NCBI GenBank assembly: GCA_035651955.1
Contig: DASRES010000077.1
Location: 1-64,000 of the forward strand
Direction: 5' to 3'
Origin: Acidimicrobiia bacterium
Lineage (GTDB): Bacteria; Actinomycetota; Acidimicrobiia; IMCC26256; JAMXLJ01
DNA: 64,000 bases
Shown: in pieces, positions 1 to 11,264 of the stretch
How positions within the stretch are numbered: the first letter of the stretch is position 1
Layout of the letters: each line of letters begins with the position of its first letter
The notes under the pieces: generated by a model
Told to the model about the DNA's origin: nothing
The model's input: the letters and a program-made list of their open reading frames with translations, nothing else
The model's database searches: none
Program-made: the position numbers and the translations under genes

Positions 1-2252
<2,252 letters not shown>

Positions 2253-2256
<4 letters not shown>

Positions 2257-2993
2257 GCGATCCCTGGGAGGAGCACGCCCGCTGGTGGCAGGACGGGTTC
2301 ACCGAGGGCGCGGATCCCGAGTACGAGGAGCAGATCGTGCCGCTCGCCCACGAGCACCTCGCGGGCGCGCGTCGCGTCCTCGACATCGGGGCGGGTGAGG
2401 GGCAGCTCGCGCGACTCGCGTCCCGCACGCAGCGACGCGACGTGGTCGTCGGCGTCGATCCGACGGCTGCGCAGGTCCGGGTCGCCCGCGAACGTGCCGG
2501 CGGCCCGTTGTACGCGCGAGCGACGGCGACCGCGCTGCCGGTGCGCGACGCGTCGTTCGACGCGGTCGTCGTGTGCCTGGTGCTCGAGCACGTCGACGAC
2601 CACCGCGCCGCGATCGCGGAGATCGCGCGCGTGCTCGAGCCGGACGGTCGATTCCTGCTGTTCCTCAACCACCCGTTGCTGCAGGCGCCGGGCAGCGGCT
2701 GGATCGACGACCACATCCTCGACGAGCAGTACTGGCGCATCGGGCCGTACCTCCCCGAGGACCACACGACGGAGGAGGTCGCGCCGGGCGTCGTGCTGCC
2801 GTTCGTCCACCGGCCGCTCCACGCGTACGTGAACGCGCTGGTGGAGTGCGGCCTGGTGATCGAGCGGATGGAGGAACCGCCGCCGCCTCCGGGCTTCCTG
2901 GCCCGGGCACCCGAGTACGCGGATGCCGCGACGATCCCGCGGCTCCTGTTCCTCTCAACCCGGCGCCGGGAGCGACCGACCAAAGAGGCGTGA
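2253..2993 (+). CDS. class I SAM-dependent methyltransferase
   Basis: A 246-residue protein with the Rossmann-type SAM fold. Motif I is VLDIGAGEG (about residues 42-50), followed by an acidic strand end (GVDPT) and a motif IV-like [11 protein letters not shown], then a typical C-terminal tail ([15 protein letters not shown]). It resembles the UbiE/Methyltransf_11 superfamily. The substrate cannot be read from sequence. The GTG start at 2253 overlaps the uvrA stop as GTGA, and the gene's own TGA overlaps the next GTG, so it sits in a tightly coupled uvrA-methyltransferase-membrane protein operon. It may simply share transcription with uvrA rather than act in repair. Confidence 0.88.
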
Positions 2994-4033
2994 AACGGCT
3001 GGTGGCGATCGCCGCCCTCGGTGCGTGCGTCGCGACCGGCGTCCTGCTCGTGCACCTGCGTGACCTGCAGGGCACGACGATCGTCGGGCCGCCGTACGTC
3101 CACCTGTACGACCGGCCGGCCAACTCGCTCGAGAAGGCGCTCGACCTCGGCGACGGCCAGGCGTTCGCCGCCGTCGCGCGCGACCCGACGCTCGCGCACC
3201 CCGACGTGTTCCGCCGCCCGGGTGACGCCGCCTACCGCTTCGGGCGGCCGCTCTTCGGCGAGCTCACCTGGCTCGCGACCGCGGGGGACGGGGCGCGTGT
3301 GCCACTCGCGATGGCGGTGCTGTGCGTCGTCGCGGCCGCATTCGCCGCGGCGGCGGTCGCGACGTTGTTCGCGTCGCGCGGCGCCAAACCGATCCTCGCC
3401 GTCCTCGTCCCGTTGCTGCCGGGCGCGATCGCCGCGACGCGCGGCCTCACACCGGAGCTCCTCGCGCTCGCCTTCGCGGGGTGGGCAGTCGTCATGTGGG
3501 AGCGCGCACAGCGCGCGACCGCGGTGGTGGTCGCGCTGGGGACGGCGGCAGTGTTGACGCGCGAGACGATGGTCATCGTGCCGCTCGCACTCGCGCTCTG
3601 CGACGCGCGCTCCGGGCGCGCGCGACGCTCGGTGCTGATCGCCGGAGTGCCCGTCGCCGCGCTCGCGGGGTGGTACACGTTCGTGTTCGCGCGCGTCGGC
3701 AGCTGGCCGTTCGCGTCCTCGCCCCCCGGGACGTTCGGTGCGCCGTTCGCGGGGCTCGTGCACCAGGTTCCCGGCTGGCGGAACCCCGTCGACGTGGTGG
3801 CCGCGCTCGTGTGCGTCGTGCTCGCGGTGCCGGCGCTGCGGACGCGGCGCCGCGATCCGCTGGCGCTCGTGGTGCTCGGGTCCGTGTTGCTCGCGATCGT
3901 GATGGGTCCGCAGGTGTGGCGACGCTGGGACGACTTCGGGCGTCCGCTGCTGCCGCTGTGCGCGTTCGGCCTTGTCCTGCTCGCGGGTCTGCCGGGCCGG
4001 GCGCGCGACCGCGCGCCCCGTCGCGCTACGTGA
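2990..4033 (+). CDS. polytopic membrane protein, possible glycosyltransferase-like
   Basis: A 347-residue protein with an N-terminal membrane anchor (about residues 3-22), a polar external stretch of roughly 70 residues, and then about seven hydrophobic segments. The overall form (short anchor, loop with charged residues, serial membrane spans rich in Ala, Val and Leu) recalls lipid-linked-sugar glycosyltransferases of actinobacteria, but I cannot identify a signature motif, so the function is open. The GTG start overlaps the methyltransferase stop. The 3' end overlaps the convergent nadA gene by 8 bases, so the two transcripts must be antisense at their ends. Confidence 0.75.
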   Translation: MKRLVAIAALGACVATGVLLVHLRDLQGTTIVGPPYVHLYDRPANSLEKALDLGDGQAFAAVARDPTLAHPDVFRRPGDAAYRFGRPLFGELTWLATAGDGARVPLAMAVLCVVAAAFAAAAVATLFASRGAKPILAVLVPLLPGAIAATRGLTPELLALAFAGWAVVMWERAQRATAVVVALGTAAVLTRETMVIVPLALALCDARSGRARRSVLIAGVPVAALAGWYTFVFARVGSWPFASSPPGTFGAPFAGLVHQVPGWRNPVDVVAALVCVVLAVPALRTRRRDPLALVVLGSVLLAIVMGPQVWRRWDDFGRPLLPLCAFGLVLLAGLPGRARDRAPRRAT

Positions 4034-5120
4034 TGTCGAGCATCCGCTGCAGCGCGACGCGCGCCCATTCGGCGGTTGCCGCGTCGACGACGATCTGATT
4101 CACGACCTCGCCGCGGCGCAGCGCGTCGAGGCACCACGCGAGGTGCGGCGCGTCGATGCGGAACATCGTCGAGCACGGGCACACGAGCGGGTCGAGCGAC
4201 ACGATCGTCTTGTCGGGGTGCTCGTTCGCCATGCGCTGGACCATGTGGATCTCGGTGCCGATCCCGAGCACCGCGCCGGCCGGCGCCGACTCGACCCAGT
4301 CGAGGATCCGCTCGGTCGACCCCACCTGGTCCGCGAGCGCGACCACGTCATGGGCGCACTCGGGGTGCACGATCACGCGGCCGGTCGGATGCTCGGCGCG
4401 GAAGGCGTCGACGTGCTCGGGGCGGAAGCGCTGGTGCACGGAGCAGTGGCCCTTCCACAGCAGGAACGTCGCGTCCTTGACGTCGCGCTCCTCCATGCCG
4501 CCGAGCTCATGGCGCGGATCCCACACGCGCATGTCCGCTTCGCCGAAGCCCATGTCGTAGCCGGTGTTCCGGCCGAGGTGCTGGTCCGGGAAGAACAGCA
4601 CCTTGTCGCCGCGCGCGAGGGACCACTCCAGCACGGCGCGCGCGTTCGACGACGTGCAGACCGCGCCGCCGTGCTCGCCGACGAAGGCCTTCAGCGCGGC
4701 CGACGAGTTCATGTACGTGATCGGCACGATGCGACCCGTGTCGGTCACCTCGGCCAGCGCCTCCCAGCACTCCTCGACCTGGTCGAGGTCCGCCATGTCG
4801 GCCATCGAGCAGCCCGCGTTGAGGTCGGGGAGCACGACGCGCTGGTGGTCGCCCGTGAGCACGTCGGCCGACTCGGCCATGAAGTGCACGCCGCAGAAGA
4901 CGATGTCGGTCGCCTGCTCGTTGTCCGCCGCGAAGCGGGCGAGCTTGAACGAGTCACCCCGCGCGTCGGCCCAGCGGATGACCTCGTCGCGCTGGTAGTG
5001 GTGCCCGAGGATCAGCAGCCGCGCGCCGAGCTCGGCCTTGGCCTCGGCGATCCAGGCGGCCAACTGGTCCGCGGACGCGGTCGTGTAGCGGTCGGGCAGC
5101 GGCGCCTGCAGTCGCAACAT
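4026..5120 (-). CDS. nadA: quinolinate synthase
   Basis: Condenses iminoaspartate with dihydroxyacetone phosphate to quinolinate in de novo NAD synthesis, using an oxygen-sensitive [4Fe-4S] cluster. The 364-residue length fits the family. Seen are the substrate motif LGHHYQRDEV near residue 40 and the three expected cluster cysteine contexts: NAGCSMADM, GHCSVHQRF and CPCSTMF. The ATG at 5120 is preceded by a good ribosome binding site (GGGAGGAAC, reading the minus strand). nadB and nadC are not in this window, which is unusual because they often sit beside nadA. It is convergent with the upstream membrane protein gene. Confidence 0.97.
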   Translation of the reverse strand: MLRLQAPLPDRYTTASADQLAAWIAEAKAELGARLLILGHHYQRDEVIRWADARGDSFKLARFAADNEQATDIVFCGVHFMAESADVLTGDHQRVVLPDLNAGCSMADMADLDQVEECWEALAEVTDTGRIVPITYMNSSAALKAFVGEHGGAVCTSSNARAVLEWSLARGDKVLFFPDQHLGRNTGYDMGFGEADMRVWDPRHELGGMEERDVKDATFLLWKGHCSVHQRFRPEHVDAFRAEHPTGRVIVHPECAHDVVALADQVGSTERILDWVESAPAGAVLGIGTEIHMVQRMANEHPDKTIVSLDPLVCPCSTMFRIDAPHLAWCLDALRRGEVVNQIVVDAATAEWARVALQRMLDIT

Positions 5121-5310
5121 CGATTGTTCCTCCCACGAGGGGAAGCTCCGATGTGGCCGGCGGGGACAGCCTGGTCGCCCACCGCGGGGATGTCGGCCTC
5201 GGAGCTGGTATGTGGCCGGAATGCCAGGCCGGCCTGCACCCGATGTTAACCGTGCCGCCGGCCCTGGTTCGTCCGGGCCGGGTTGACCAGGCGCGACGCC
5301 GCCCCTTGCG

Positions 5311-5316
5311 TACGAT
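5311..5316 (+). promoter_or_regulatory. -10 box for a probable leaderless transcript (TACGAT)
   Basis: TACGAT lies 7 bases before the ATG at 5324, so transcription would begin at or next to the start codon. No clear ribosome binding site is present. This is one of a set of such boxes in the window. The 203-base gap between nadA and this gene (5121-5323) also holds two copies of ATGTGGCCGG about 57 bases apart, with no other recognisable element. Confidence 0.5.
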
Positions 5317-5323
5317 CCGCGGC

Positions 5324-6523
5324 ATGCCGGCGCGACGAGTGCTGTTCGCGATCGCCGCGCTCGTCGCCGTCCGGGTCGTCGTCGTCCCGCTGCTTCTGCA
5401 CGACCCGATGACGACGAAGCACAACGCGATGCTCACCGGCGACGTCCGCCGCTACCAACGGATCGCGCAGAGCCCGGGTATCCCGTGGCGCGACTTCGCG
5501 GTCGAGTACCCGCCGGTCACGTGGGCGGCCATCAAGGTGCTCGACGGGAGGAGCGAGCACGGTTCCGCGACGCGCGTCGCGTGGTCGCAGCTCGTCTGCG
5601 ACGTCGCCGTCGCGGCGGCGCTCGCGTACGGGTGGCGGAAGGAGGCGGCGCTCGCGTACCTCGTGCTCGGGCTGCCGCTCGTGGTGTTCCCGTTCATCTA
5701 CCTCCGCCTCGACCTGCTGTCGGTCGCGCTCGCGGTCTGGGGACTCGCGCTCGTCCGGCGCGACAAGCCCGTCGCCGGCGGGATCACGCTCGCGGTGTCG
5801 TGCTTCGCGAAGTTCTGGCCCGTCGGGATCGTGCCGTTGCTCGTGCTGCAGCGCCGGTGGCGCGCGCTCGTCGTGACCGTCGCGACGGGGACTGTCGGCC
5901 TCGTCGCCTGGGTCGCGGTCGCCGGGACCGACGGCGTCAACCAGGTGCTCTCGTTCCGGGGTGCGCGCGGTTGGCAGATCGAGAGCGTCGTGGGCGCGCT
6001 CGTCCGTGGCGTGACACACGACGTCGTCGGCGTCGAGTCGGGCGCGTGGCGCGTCGGCGCGTCGGCGGTGTCGTGGAGTCGCCCGCTCGGTGCAGTGCTC
6101 GCGGTGGCCGTGCTCGCGGTGTGGGCGCTCGCGTGGCGCCACCGCGACGAGCCGCGCATGGTCGAGGCCGTCGCGCCGATCGCGGCCGTCGCCGCATTCC
6201 TCGCCTTCTCGCCGATCCTGTCGCCCCAGTACGTGTGCTGGTTGCTCCCGTTCGGCGCGCTGGCAGCCGTCGAGGGGGTGCCCTCGCTCGCGCGGATGGT
6301 CGGCGCGGTCGTCGCGCTGTCGGCGATGCTGCTGTACCTCATCAAGGAGGTCATCTGGGGCGAGGACGGCGCCATGGCGATGCTGCTCGTGCGCAACGGC
6401 CTGGTCGTCGCCCTGTTCGTCGTGGGCCTCGTGATGCTCGCTCGCCGCCGCAGCGAGGCCGCGGCGGCCGCCACGCCGGTGCCGCACCGGCCCGCCGAGC
6501 AGGCCCTCCGGCTCCCGGCCTGA
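5324..6523 (+). CDS. GT87-like mannosyltransferase, integral membrane
   Basis: A 399-residue polytopic protein resembling the GT87/DUF2029 family of polyprenol-phosphate-sugar glycosyltransferases (PimE-like). Seen are an N-terminal span, a first external loop with the acidic pair in TGDVRRY, the sequence VEYPPVTW typical of the family's catalytic loop, and about ten further hydrophobic spans including LSPQYVCWLLPF. Known relatives transfer mannose or arabinose from lipid-linked donors during cell-envelope glycolipid assembly; the actual sugar here is unknown. The start is chosen because ATG 5324 follows the TACGAT box directly. uvrC follows after 58 bases on the same strand but has its own promoter box. 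Confidence 0.85.
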   Translation: MPARRVLFAIAALVAVRVVVVPLLLHDPMTTKHNAMLTGDVRRYQRIAQSPGIPWRDFAVEYPPVTWAAIKVLDGRSEHGSATRVAWSQLVCDVAVAAALAYGWRKEAALAYLVLGLPLVVFPFIYLRLDLLSVALAVWGLALVRRDKPVAGGITLAVSCFAKFWPVGIVPLLVLQRRWRALVVTVATGTVGLVAWVAVAGTDGVNQVLSFRGARGWQIESVVGALVRGVTHDVVGVESGAWRVGASAVSWSRPLGAVLAVAVLAVWALAWRHRDEPRMVEAVAPIAAVAAFLAFSPILSPQYVCWLLPFGALAAVEGVPSLARMVGAVVALSAMLLYLIKEVIWGEDGAMAMLLVRNGLVVALFVVGLVMLARRRSEAAAAATPVPHRPAEQALRLPA

Positions 6524-6569
6524 TCGACGCCGACCGGGGATGAGGGCCGTCGCGGCCGTCCCGGCCCGC

Positions 6570-6575
6570 GACAAT
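6570..6575 (+). promoter_or_regulatory. -10 box for uvrC, probable leaderless start (GACAAT)
   Basis: GACAAT is followed by exactly 6 bases and then GTG at 6582. This spacing matches the other leaderless candidates in the window and decides the uvrC start in favour of 6582 rather than the upstream ATG at 6540, which lies before the box. Confidence 0.5.
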
Positions 6576-6581
6576 GGAGTG

Positions 6582-8453
6582 GTGCTGACCCGTCCGCCGG
6601 CCGGCTCGATCCCCGACGCCCCCGGCTCGTACCAGTTCAAGGACGCCCACGGCCGGGTGATCTACGTCGGCAAGGCGAAGAGCCTGCGCAGCCGCCTGTC
6701 GAACTACTTCGCGCCGCCGGCCACGCTGCCGGAGCGCACCCGGCAGATGGTCGCGGCCGCGGAGGCGGTCGAGTGGATCGAGGTCCGCAACGAGGTCGAG
6801 GCGTTCTTCCTCGAGTTCAACCTGATCCAGAAGCACAAGCCGCGCTTCAACATCCGGCTGAAGGACGACAAGTCGTACCCGTTCCTCGCGGTGACCCTCG
6901 ACGAGGAGTGGCCGCGGGCGATGGTGATGCGGGGCGCGAAGCGCAAGGGGGTCCGCTACTTCGGCCCGTTCGCGCACGCGTACGCGATCCGCGAGACGCT
7001 CGACCTCCTGCTGCGCACCTTCCCGATCCGCACGTGCACGCGCGGGAAGTTCGACCGGCACCACCGGCTCGGTCGCCCGTGCCTGTACGCGCACATCGAG
7101 AAGTGCGTCGCGCCGTGCGTCGACGCGGTGACGCACGAGGAGTACGGCGTGCTCGTCGGCGAGCTGCTCGACTTCCTCGACGGCAACCACGCGCCGATCC
7201 TCGACCGGCTCGACAAGCAGATGCACGAGGCCGCCGACGAGCTCGAGTTCGAGCGCGCCGCGCGCCTGCGCGACCAGCTCACGTCGGTCCGCAAGGCCAT
7301 CGAGCGCCAGCAGATGGTCGCGGCGCGCGAGGAGGACATCGACGTCATCGGCATCGCACAGGACCCACTCGAGGCGAGCGTGCAGCTCTTCCTCGTGCGG
7401 CGGGGCCGGGTCGTGGGCCGCAAGGGGATCGTCATCGACAAGGTCGAGGAGCTCGACGACCACGCCCTCGTCGGAAGGATCCTCGAGCAGCTCTACGGAG
7501 GCGCCGATACCGAGGACGTGCCGAAGGAGGTGCTCGTCCCCGTCGAGCCGGAGGACCGCGAGCTGTACGAGGAGTTCCTCGCGCTCGCGCGCGGCTCGAA
7601 GGTCCACGTACGCGTCCCGCAGCGGGGCGAGAAGCGCGCGCTGCTCGAGACCGTCACGAAGAACGCCGACGAGGCCTTCGTCCGCCACAAGCTGAAGCGC
7701 GCCTCGGACCACAACGCGCGCGCCCGCGCGCTGACCGCGCTGCAGGGCGCGCTCGGCCTGCCGGAGGCGCCGCTGCGCATCGAGTGCTTCGACATCTCGA
7801 ACCTGCAGGGCACCGAGATCGTCGCGTCGATGGTGGTGATGGAGGACGGCCTCCCGAAGCGGTCCGACTACCGGCGGTTCAAGATCCGCCAGCAGGAGGG
7901 GCAGGACGACTTCGCCGCGATGGAGGAGGCGCTCACGCGCCGCTTCCGCAACTACCTGCGTGAGCGCGACGAAGGTGCCCGCGCCGGGAAGCGGTTCTCG
8001 TACCCACCGAACCTGCTGCTCATCGACGGCGGCAAGGGCCAGCTCAACGTCGCCGTGCGCGTCCTCGAGGAGCTCGGGCTCGAGGACATCTGCGTCGCGT
8101 CGCTCGCGAAGCGCTTCGAGGAGGTCTACCTGCCACGGGAGGCCGAGCCGGTGCGCATCCCGCGCGACTCCGAGGCGCTCTACCTGTTGCAGCAGGTGCG
8201 CGACGAGGCCCACCGGTTCGCGATCACGTACCACCGCAGCCTGCGCGGCAAGTCGATGACGCGTTCGATCCTCGACGACGTGCCCGGGCTCGGCCCGACG
8301 CGCCGCGCGCGGCTGCTCAAGGAGCTCGGCTCGGTGAAGCGGATCCGCGAGCTGTCGTCCGACGACCTGCACGCGCTCACGTGGCTCCCCGACAAGGTCG
8401 CCGACGCGGTCTACGCGCGTCTCCACCCGAACGAGGGGGTGCGCGCGTCGTGA
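6582..8453 (+). CDS. uvrC: UvrABC system protein C, excision endonuclease
   Basis: Makes both incisions flanking a lesion after UvrB binding. The protein is 623 residues, normal for the family. In order: GIY-YIG nuclease domain (PGSYQF, then VIYVGKAKSLRSRL, residues about 10-50), the UVR motif that contacts UvrB (around EFERAARLRDQL), the RNase H-like 3D fold for the second incision (ECFDISNLQGT, then LLIDGGKGQLN), and a C-terminal helix-hairpin-helix pair (DVPGLGPTRRARLLKELGS). The start at GTG 6582 is set by the GACAAT box. The stop overlaps the rapZ GTG, beginning the usual actinobacterial uvrC-rapZ-yvcK cluster. Confidence 0.97.
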   Translation: MLTRPPAGSIPDAPGSYQFKDAHGRVIYVGKAKSLRSRLSNYFAPPATLPERTRQMVAAAEAVEWIEVRNEVEAFFLEFNLIQKHKPRFNIRLKDDKSYPFLAVTLDEEWPRAMVMRGAKRKGVRYFGPFAHAYAIRETLDLLLRTFPIRTCTRGKFDRHHRLGRPCLYAHIEKCVAPCVDAVTHEEYGVLVGELLDFLDGNHAPILDRLDKQMHEAADELEFERAARLRDQLTSVRKAIERQQMVAAREEDIDVIGIAQDPLEASVQLFLVRRGRVVGRKGIVIDKVEELDDHALVGRILEQLYGGADTEDVPKEVLVPVEPEDRELYEEFLALARGSKVHVRVPQRGEKRALLETVTKNADEAFVRHKLKRASDHNARARALTALQGALGLPEAPLRIECFDISNLQGTEIVASMVVMEDGLPKRSDYRRFKIRQQEGQDDFAAMEEALTRRFRNYLRERDEGARAGKRFSYPPNLLLIDGGKGQLNVAVRVLEELGLEDICVASLAKRFEEVYLPREAEPVRIPRDSEALYLLQQVRDEAHRFAITYHRSLRGKSMTRSILDDVPGLGPTRRARLLKELGSVKRIRELSSDDLHALTWLPDKVADAVYARLHPNEGVRAS

Positions 8454-9313
8454 GCAACCTCGACGTGACGATCATCACGGGGATGTCGGGTGCGGGGCGT
8501 TCCGAGGCCGCCAACGTGCTCGAGGACCTCGCGTACTTCGTCATCGACAACCTGCCGCCCGCGCTGATCACGAAGGTCGCCGAGCTCGCGAAGGGCGGCG
8601 ACCGACCGCAGCGGTACGCGCTCGTCGTCGACGTGCGGTCGGGCGCGTTCATGGACGCGCTCACCGCCGCGCTCGACGAGCTCAGTGAGACCGGTGCGCG
8701 CACGCGCATCCTCTTCCTCGACGCGTCGGACGAGGCGCTCGTCCGGAGGTTCGAGGCGACACGCCGGCGTCACCCGCTCGCGGAGGGCGACCGCGTGCTG
8801 GAGGGGATCGCGAAGGAGCGCGAGCTGCTCGAGGAGCTGAAGGGCCACGCGGACGTGGTCGTCGACACGTCGGACCTGAACGTCCACCAGCTGCGCGACC
8901 GCCTCCACGAGCTGTTCGCCGACGCCGCGCCCGAGGGCTCGCTCCAGCCGAACATCGTGTCGTTCGGCTACAAGCACGGGCTGCCGCTCGACGTCGACCT
9001 GCTGTTCGACTGCCGGTTCCTGCCCAACCCGCACTGGGTCGAGGAGCTCCGCCCGCTCACCGGGCGCGAGGAGCCCGTCCGCACGTACGTGCTGGAGCAG
9101 CCCGAGACGGGGCCGTTCCTCGACGAGCTCGACCGGCTCCTCGACCTCCTGCTCCCCGCGTTCGTCCGGGAGGGCAAGTCGTACCTGACGATCGGGATCG
9201 GCTGCACGGGCGGCCACCACCGCAGCGTCGTCATCGCGGAGGAGCTCGCGAAGCGACTGCGCGCGCAGGGCTATCCCGTGCGCGTCACCCACCGGGACGT
9301 GAGCCGTGGGTGA
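8450..9313 (+). CDS. rapZ: RNase adapter / nucleotide-binding protein RapZ
   Basis: A 287-residue P-loop protein of the RapZ (YvcJ) family, an ATP/GTP-binding regulator linked in other bacteria to cell-envelope amino-sugar control through small RNAs. The Walker A is GMSGAGRSEAA, with Arg in place of the common Lys, as I recall also from other actinobacterial members. The C-terminal family signature is clear: SFGYKHGLPLDVDLLFD, then RFLPNPHW and GIGCTGGHHRSV. The GTG start overlaps the uvrC stop. The stop overlaps the yvcK GTG, so uvrC, rapZ and yvcK are probably translated from one mRNA. Confidence 0.95.
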   Translation: MSNLDVTIITGMSGAGRSEAANVLEDLAYFVIDNLPPALITKVAELAKGGDRPQRYALVVDVRSGAFMDALTAALDELSETGARTRILFLDASDEALVRRFEATRRRHPLAEGDRVLEGIAKERELLEELKGHADVVVDTSDLNVHQLRDRLHELFADAAPEGSLQPNIVSFGYKHGLPLDVDLLFDCRFLPNPHWVEELRPLTGREEPVRTYVLEQPETGPFLDELDRLLDLLLPAFVREGKSYLTIGIGCTGGHHRSVVIAEELAKRLRAQGYPVRVTHRDVSRG

Positions 9314-10190
9314 CGCGCCGCGCGTCGTCGCGCTCGGGGGCGGGCACGGTCTCGGGGTCGCGCTGCGCGCCATCCGCAGGTACGCCGGGACGGTCACGGC
9401 GGTCGCGAGCGTCGCCGACGACGGCGGGTCGTCGGGCCGCCTCCGCCGGGACTACGGCGTCCCCGCGCCCGGCGATCTGCGCAAGTGCCTGGTCGCGCTC
9501 GCGCCCGACGGGTCGCCGTGGGCGGAGGCGTTCGAGTACCGCTTCGACGCCGGCGACCTCCACGGTCACGCGCTCGGCAACCTGATGATCGTCGGGCTCA
9601 CCGAGGTGCTCGGCGACTTCACGCGGGCGCTCGACGAGGCGGGCCGCGTCCTCGGCGCCACGGGCCGCGTGCTGCCCGCGACGACGGACCCCGTCGTGCT
9701 GAAGGCCGACGTCGAGGGCGTGCAGGTCGAGGGCCAGGTCGCCGTGCAGAACTCGCGGGGCCGGGTCCGCCGGGTCGAGCTCGTGCCGACGGACGCCGCC
9801 GCCTGCCCGGACGCCGTCGCCGCGATCCGCGAGGCCGATCAGATCGTGGTCGCGCCGGGCTCGCTGTTCACGAGCGTCATCCCCGTGCTGTGCATCGGCG
9901 AGCTGCGCGACGCGGTCGCGCAGGCCCGGGGCCGTGTCGTGCAGGTGTGCAACCTCCACCCGCAGGTCCCCGAGACCGACGGGCTCGACGCGACCGACCA
10001 TCTCCGTGCCGTGCTCGACCACGGTGCGCGCGTCGACGTGTTTCTCTACCAGCGCGGGGGCATCCTGCGCGCGGACGACACCGAGATCGAGGCCCTGGGG
10101 GCCGTCCCCGTCGGTGCCGACCTGACCGAGCCCGGAACCCCCGGTCACGTGCCCGAACGACTGGCGACCGCGCTCCGCGCTCTGCTGTAG
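9306..10190 (+). CDS. yvcK: gluconeogenesis factor YvcK-like (CofD family)
   Basis: A 294-residue protein related to CofD/YvcK; YvcK proteins bind UDP-sugars and are needed for envelope integrity on gluconeogenic carbon sources. Seen are the glycine-rich N-terminal motif ALGGGHGLGVALRAI, the SVADDGGSSGRLR and APGDLRKCL motifs, GHALGNLMI and VAPGSLFTSVIPVL, all in family order. The GTG start at 9306 lies before the rapZ stop (8-base overlap). In most actinobacteria whiA follows; here gap begins only 29 bases later and no whiA is present in the window. Confidence 0.95.
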   Translation: MGDAPRVVALGGGHGLGVALRAIRRYAGTVTAVASVADDGGSSGRLRRDYGVPAPGDLRKCLVALAPDGSPWAEAFEYRFDAGDLHGHALGNLMIVGLTEVLGDFTRALDEAGRVLGATGRVLPATTDPVVLKADVEGVQVEGQVAVQNSRGRVRRVELVPTDAAACPDAVAAIREADQIVVAPGSLFTSVIPVLCIGELRDAVAQARGRVVQVCNLHPQVPETDGLDATDHLRAVLDHGARVDVFLYQRGGILRADDTEIEALGAVPVGADLTEPGTPGHVPERLATALRALL

Positions 10191-10219
10191 TCAACGGTTC
10201 CTTAACCCGGAGGCGACCA

Positions 10220-11248
10220 ATGGCGGTACGAGTCGGGATCAACGGGTTCGGCCGGATCGGCCGGTCGTTCTACCGGGCGCTGCTGGCCCGGGGCGACGAC
10301 GCGGGCGTCGAGCTCGTCGCGGTCAACGACCCGTTCGGCGACGCCGACACCATGGCGTTCCTGCTCAAGCACGACTCGGTCGGCGGGCTCCTGCCGAACG
10401 AGGTGAAGGCGAGCAACGGCGGGTTCTCGGTCGACGGGCGCGACGTCAAGAAGCTGGACGAGAAGGACCCCGCCGAGATTCCCTGGGGCGACAACGGCGT
10501 CGACGTCGTGATCGAGTCGACCGGCCTGTTCACCGCGCGCGCGAAGGCCGCCGGCCACCTGCAGGGCGGCGCGAAGCGGGTCGTGATCTCGGCGCCGAGC
10601 AGCGACGCCGACGTGACGATCTGCATGGGTGTCAACGACGAGGTGTACGACCCGTCGAAGCACACGGTCATCTCGAACGCGTCATGCACGACGAACTGTC
10701 TCGCGCCGCTCGCCAAGGTGATGAACGACCGCTTCGGGATCGCGCACGGGCTCATCACGACCGTCCACGCGTACACGAGCGACCAGCAGCTCCAGGACCA
10801 GGCGCAGGCGTCGCGCAGCGGCAAGGTCGACCTGCGCCGGATGCGCGCCGCGGCGCTGTCGATCGTCCCGAACACGACCGGTGCGGCACGCGCGATCGGT
10901 CAGGTGCTGCCCGAGCTGAACGGCCGTCTCGACGGGATGGCGTTGCGCGTCCCCGTGCCGACGGGCTCCATCACGGATCTCGTCGTCGAGCTCGAGAACC
11001 CCGCGAGCCTCGACGACGTCAACGGCGCGTTCGCGGAGGCGTCCTCCGACGCGAGCTACCGCGGCGTGCTCGAGTACAACGACGAGCCACTCGTGTCGGC
11101 CGACATCGTCGGCAACCCGTCGTCGTGCATCTTCTCGGCGCGCGACACGATGGTGAACGGCGGGATGGCGAAGGTGCTCGGCTGGTACGACAACGAGTGG
11201 GGCTACTCGAACCGCCTCGTCGACGTGGTCGCCTTCGTCGCGCAGTAG
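10220..11248 (+). CDS. gap: glyceraldehyde-3-phosphate dehydrogenase, type I
   Basis: Oxidises glyceraldehyde 3-phosphate to 1,3-bisphosphoglycerate with NAD and phosphate. The protein is 342 residues. The N-terminal NAD-binding motif is GINGFGRIGR, the catalytic Cys is in SNASCTTNCLAP with the partner His downstream (TTVHAYTSDQ), and the C-terminal WYDNEWGYSNR is present. The ATG is preceded by CCGGAGG at a good distance. It opens the gap-pgk-tpiA glycolytic operon, with pgk starting 17 bases after its stop. Confidence 0.98.
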   Translation: MAVRVGINGFGRIGRSFYRALLARGDDAGVELVAVNDPFGDADTMAFLLKHDSVGGLLPNEVKASNGGFSVDGRDVKKLDEKDPAEIPWGDNGVDVVIESTGLFTARAKAAGHLQGGAKRVVISAPSSDADVTICMGVNDEVYDPSKHTVISNASCTTNCLAPLAKVMNDRFGIAHGLITTVHAYTSDQQLQDQAQASRSGKVDLRRMRAAALSIVPNTTGAARAIGQVLPELNGRLDGMALRVPVPTGSITDLVVELENPASLDDVNGAFAEASSDASYRGVLEYNDEPLVSADIVGNPSSCIFSARDTMVNGGMAKVLGWYDNEWGYSNRLVDVVAFVAQ

Positions 11249-11264
11249 CGCGCACCCCGGACCG

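Noticed and set aside
6351-8426. 691-codon antisense open frame over uvrC
   Set aside because: It mirrors uvrC codon structure, has no recognisable domain, and uvrC is certain.
8450-8530. Arg instead of Lys in the RapZ Walker A motif
   Set aside because: Recalled as common among actinobacterial RapZ proteins, so not treated as an anomaly.
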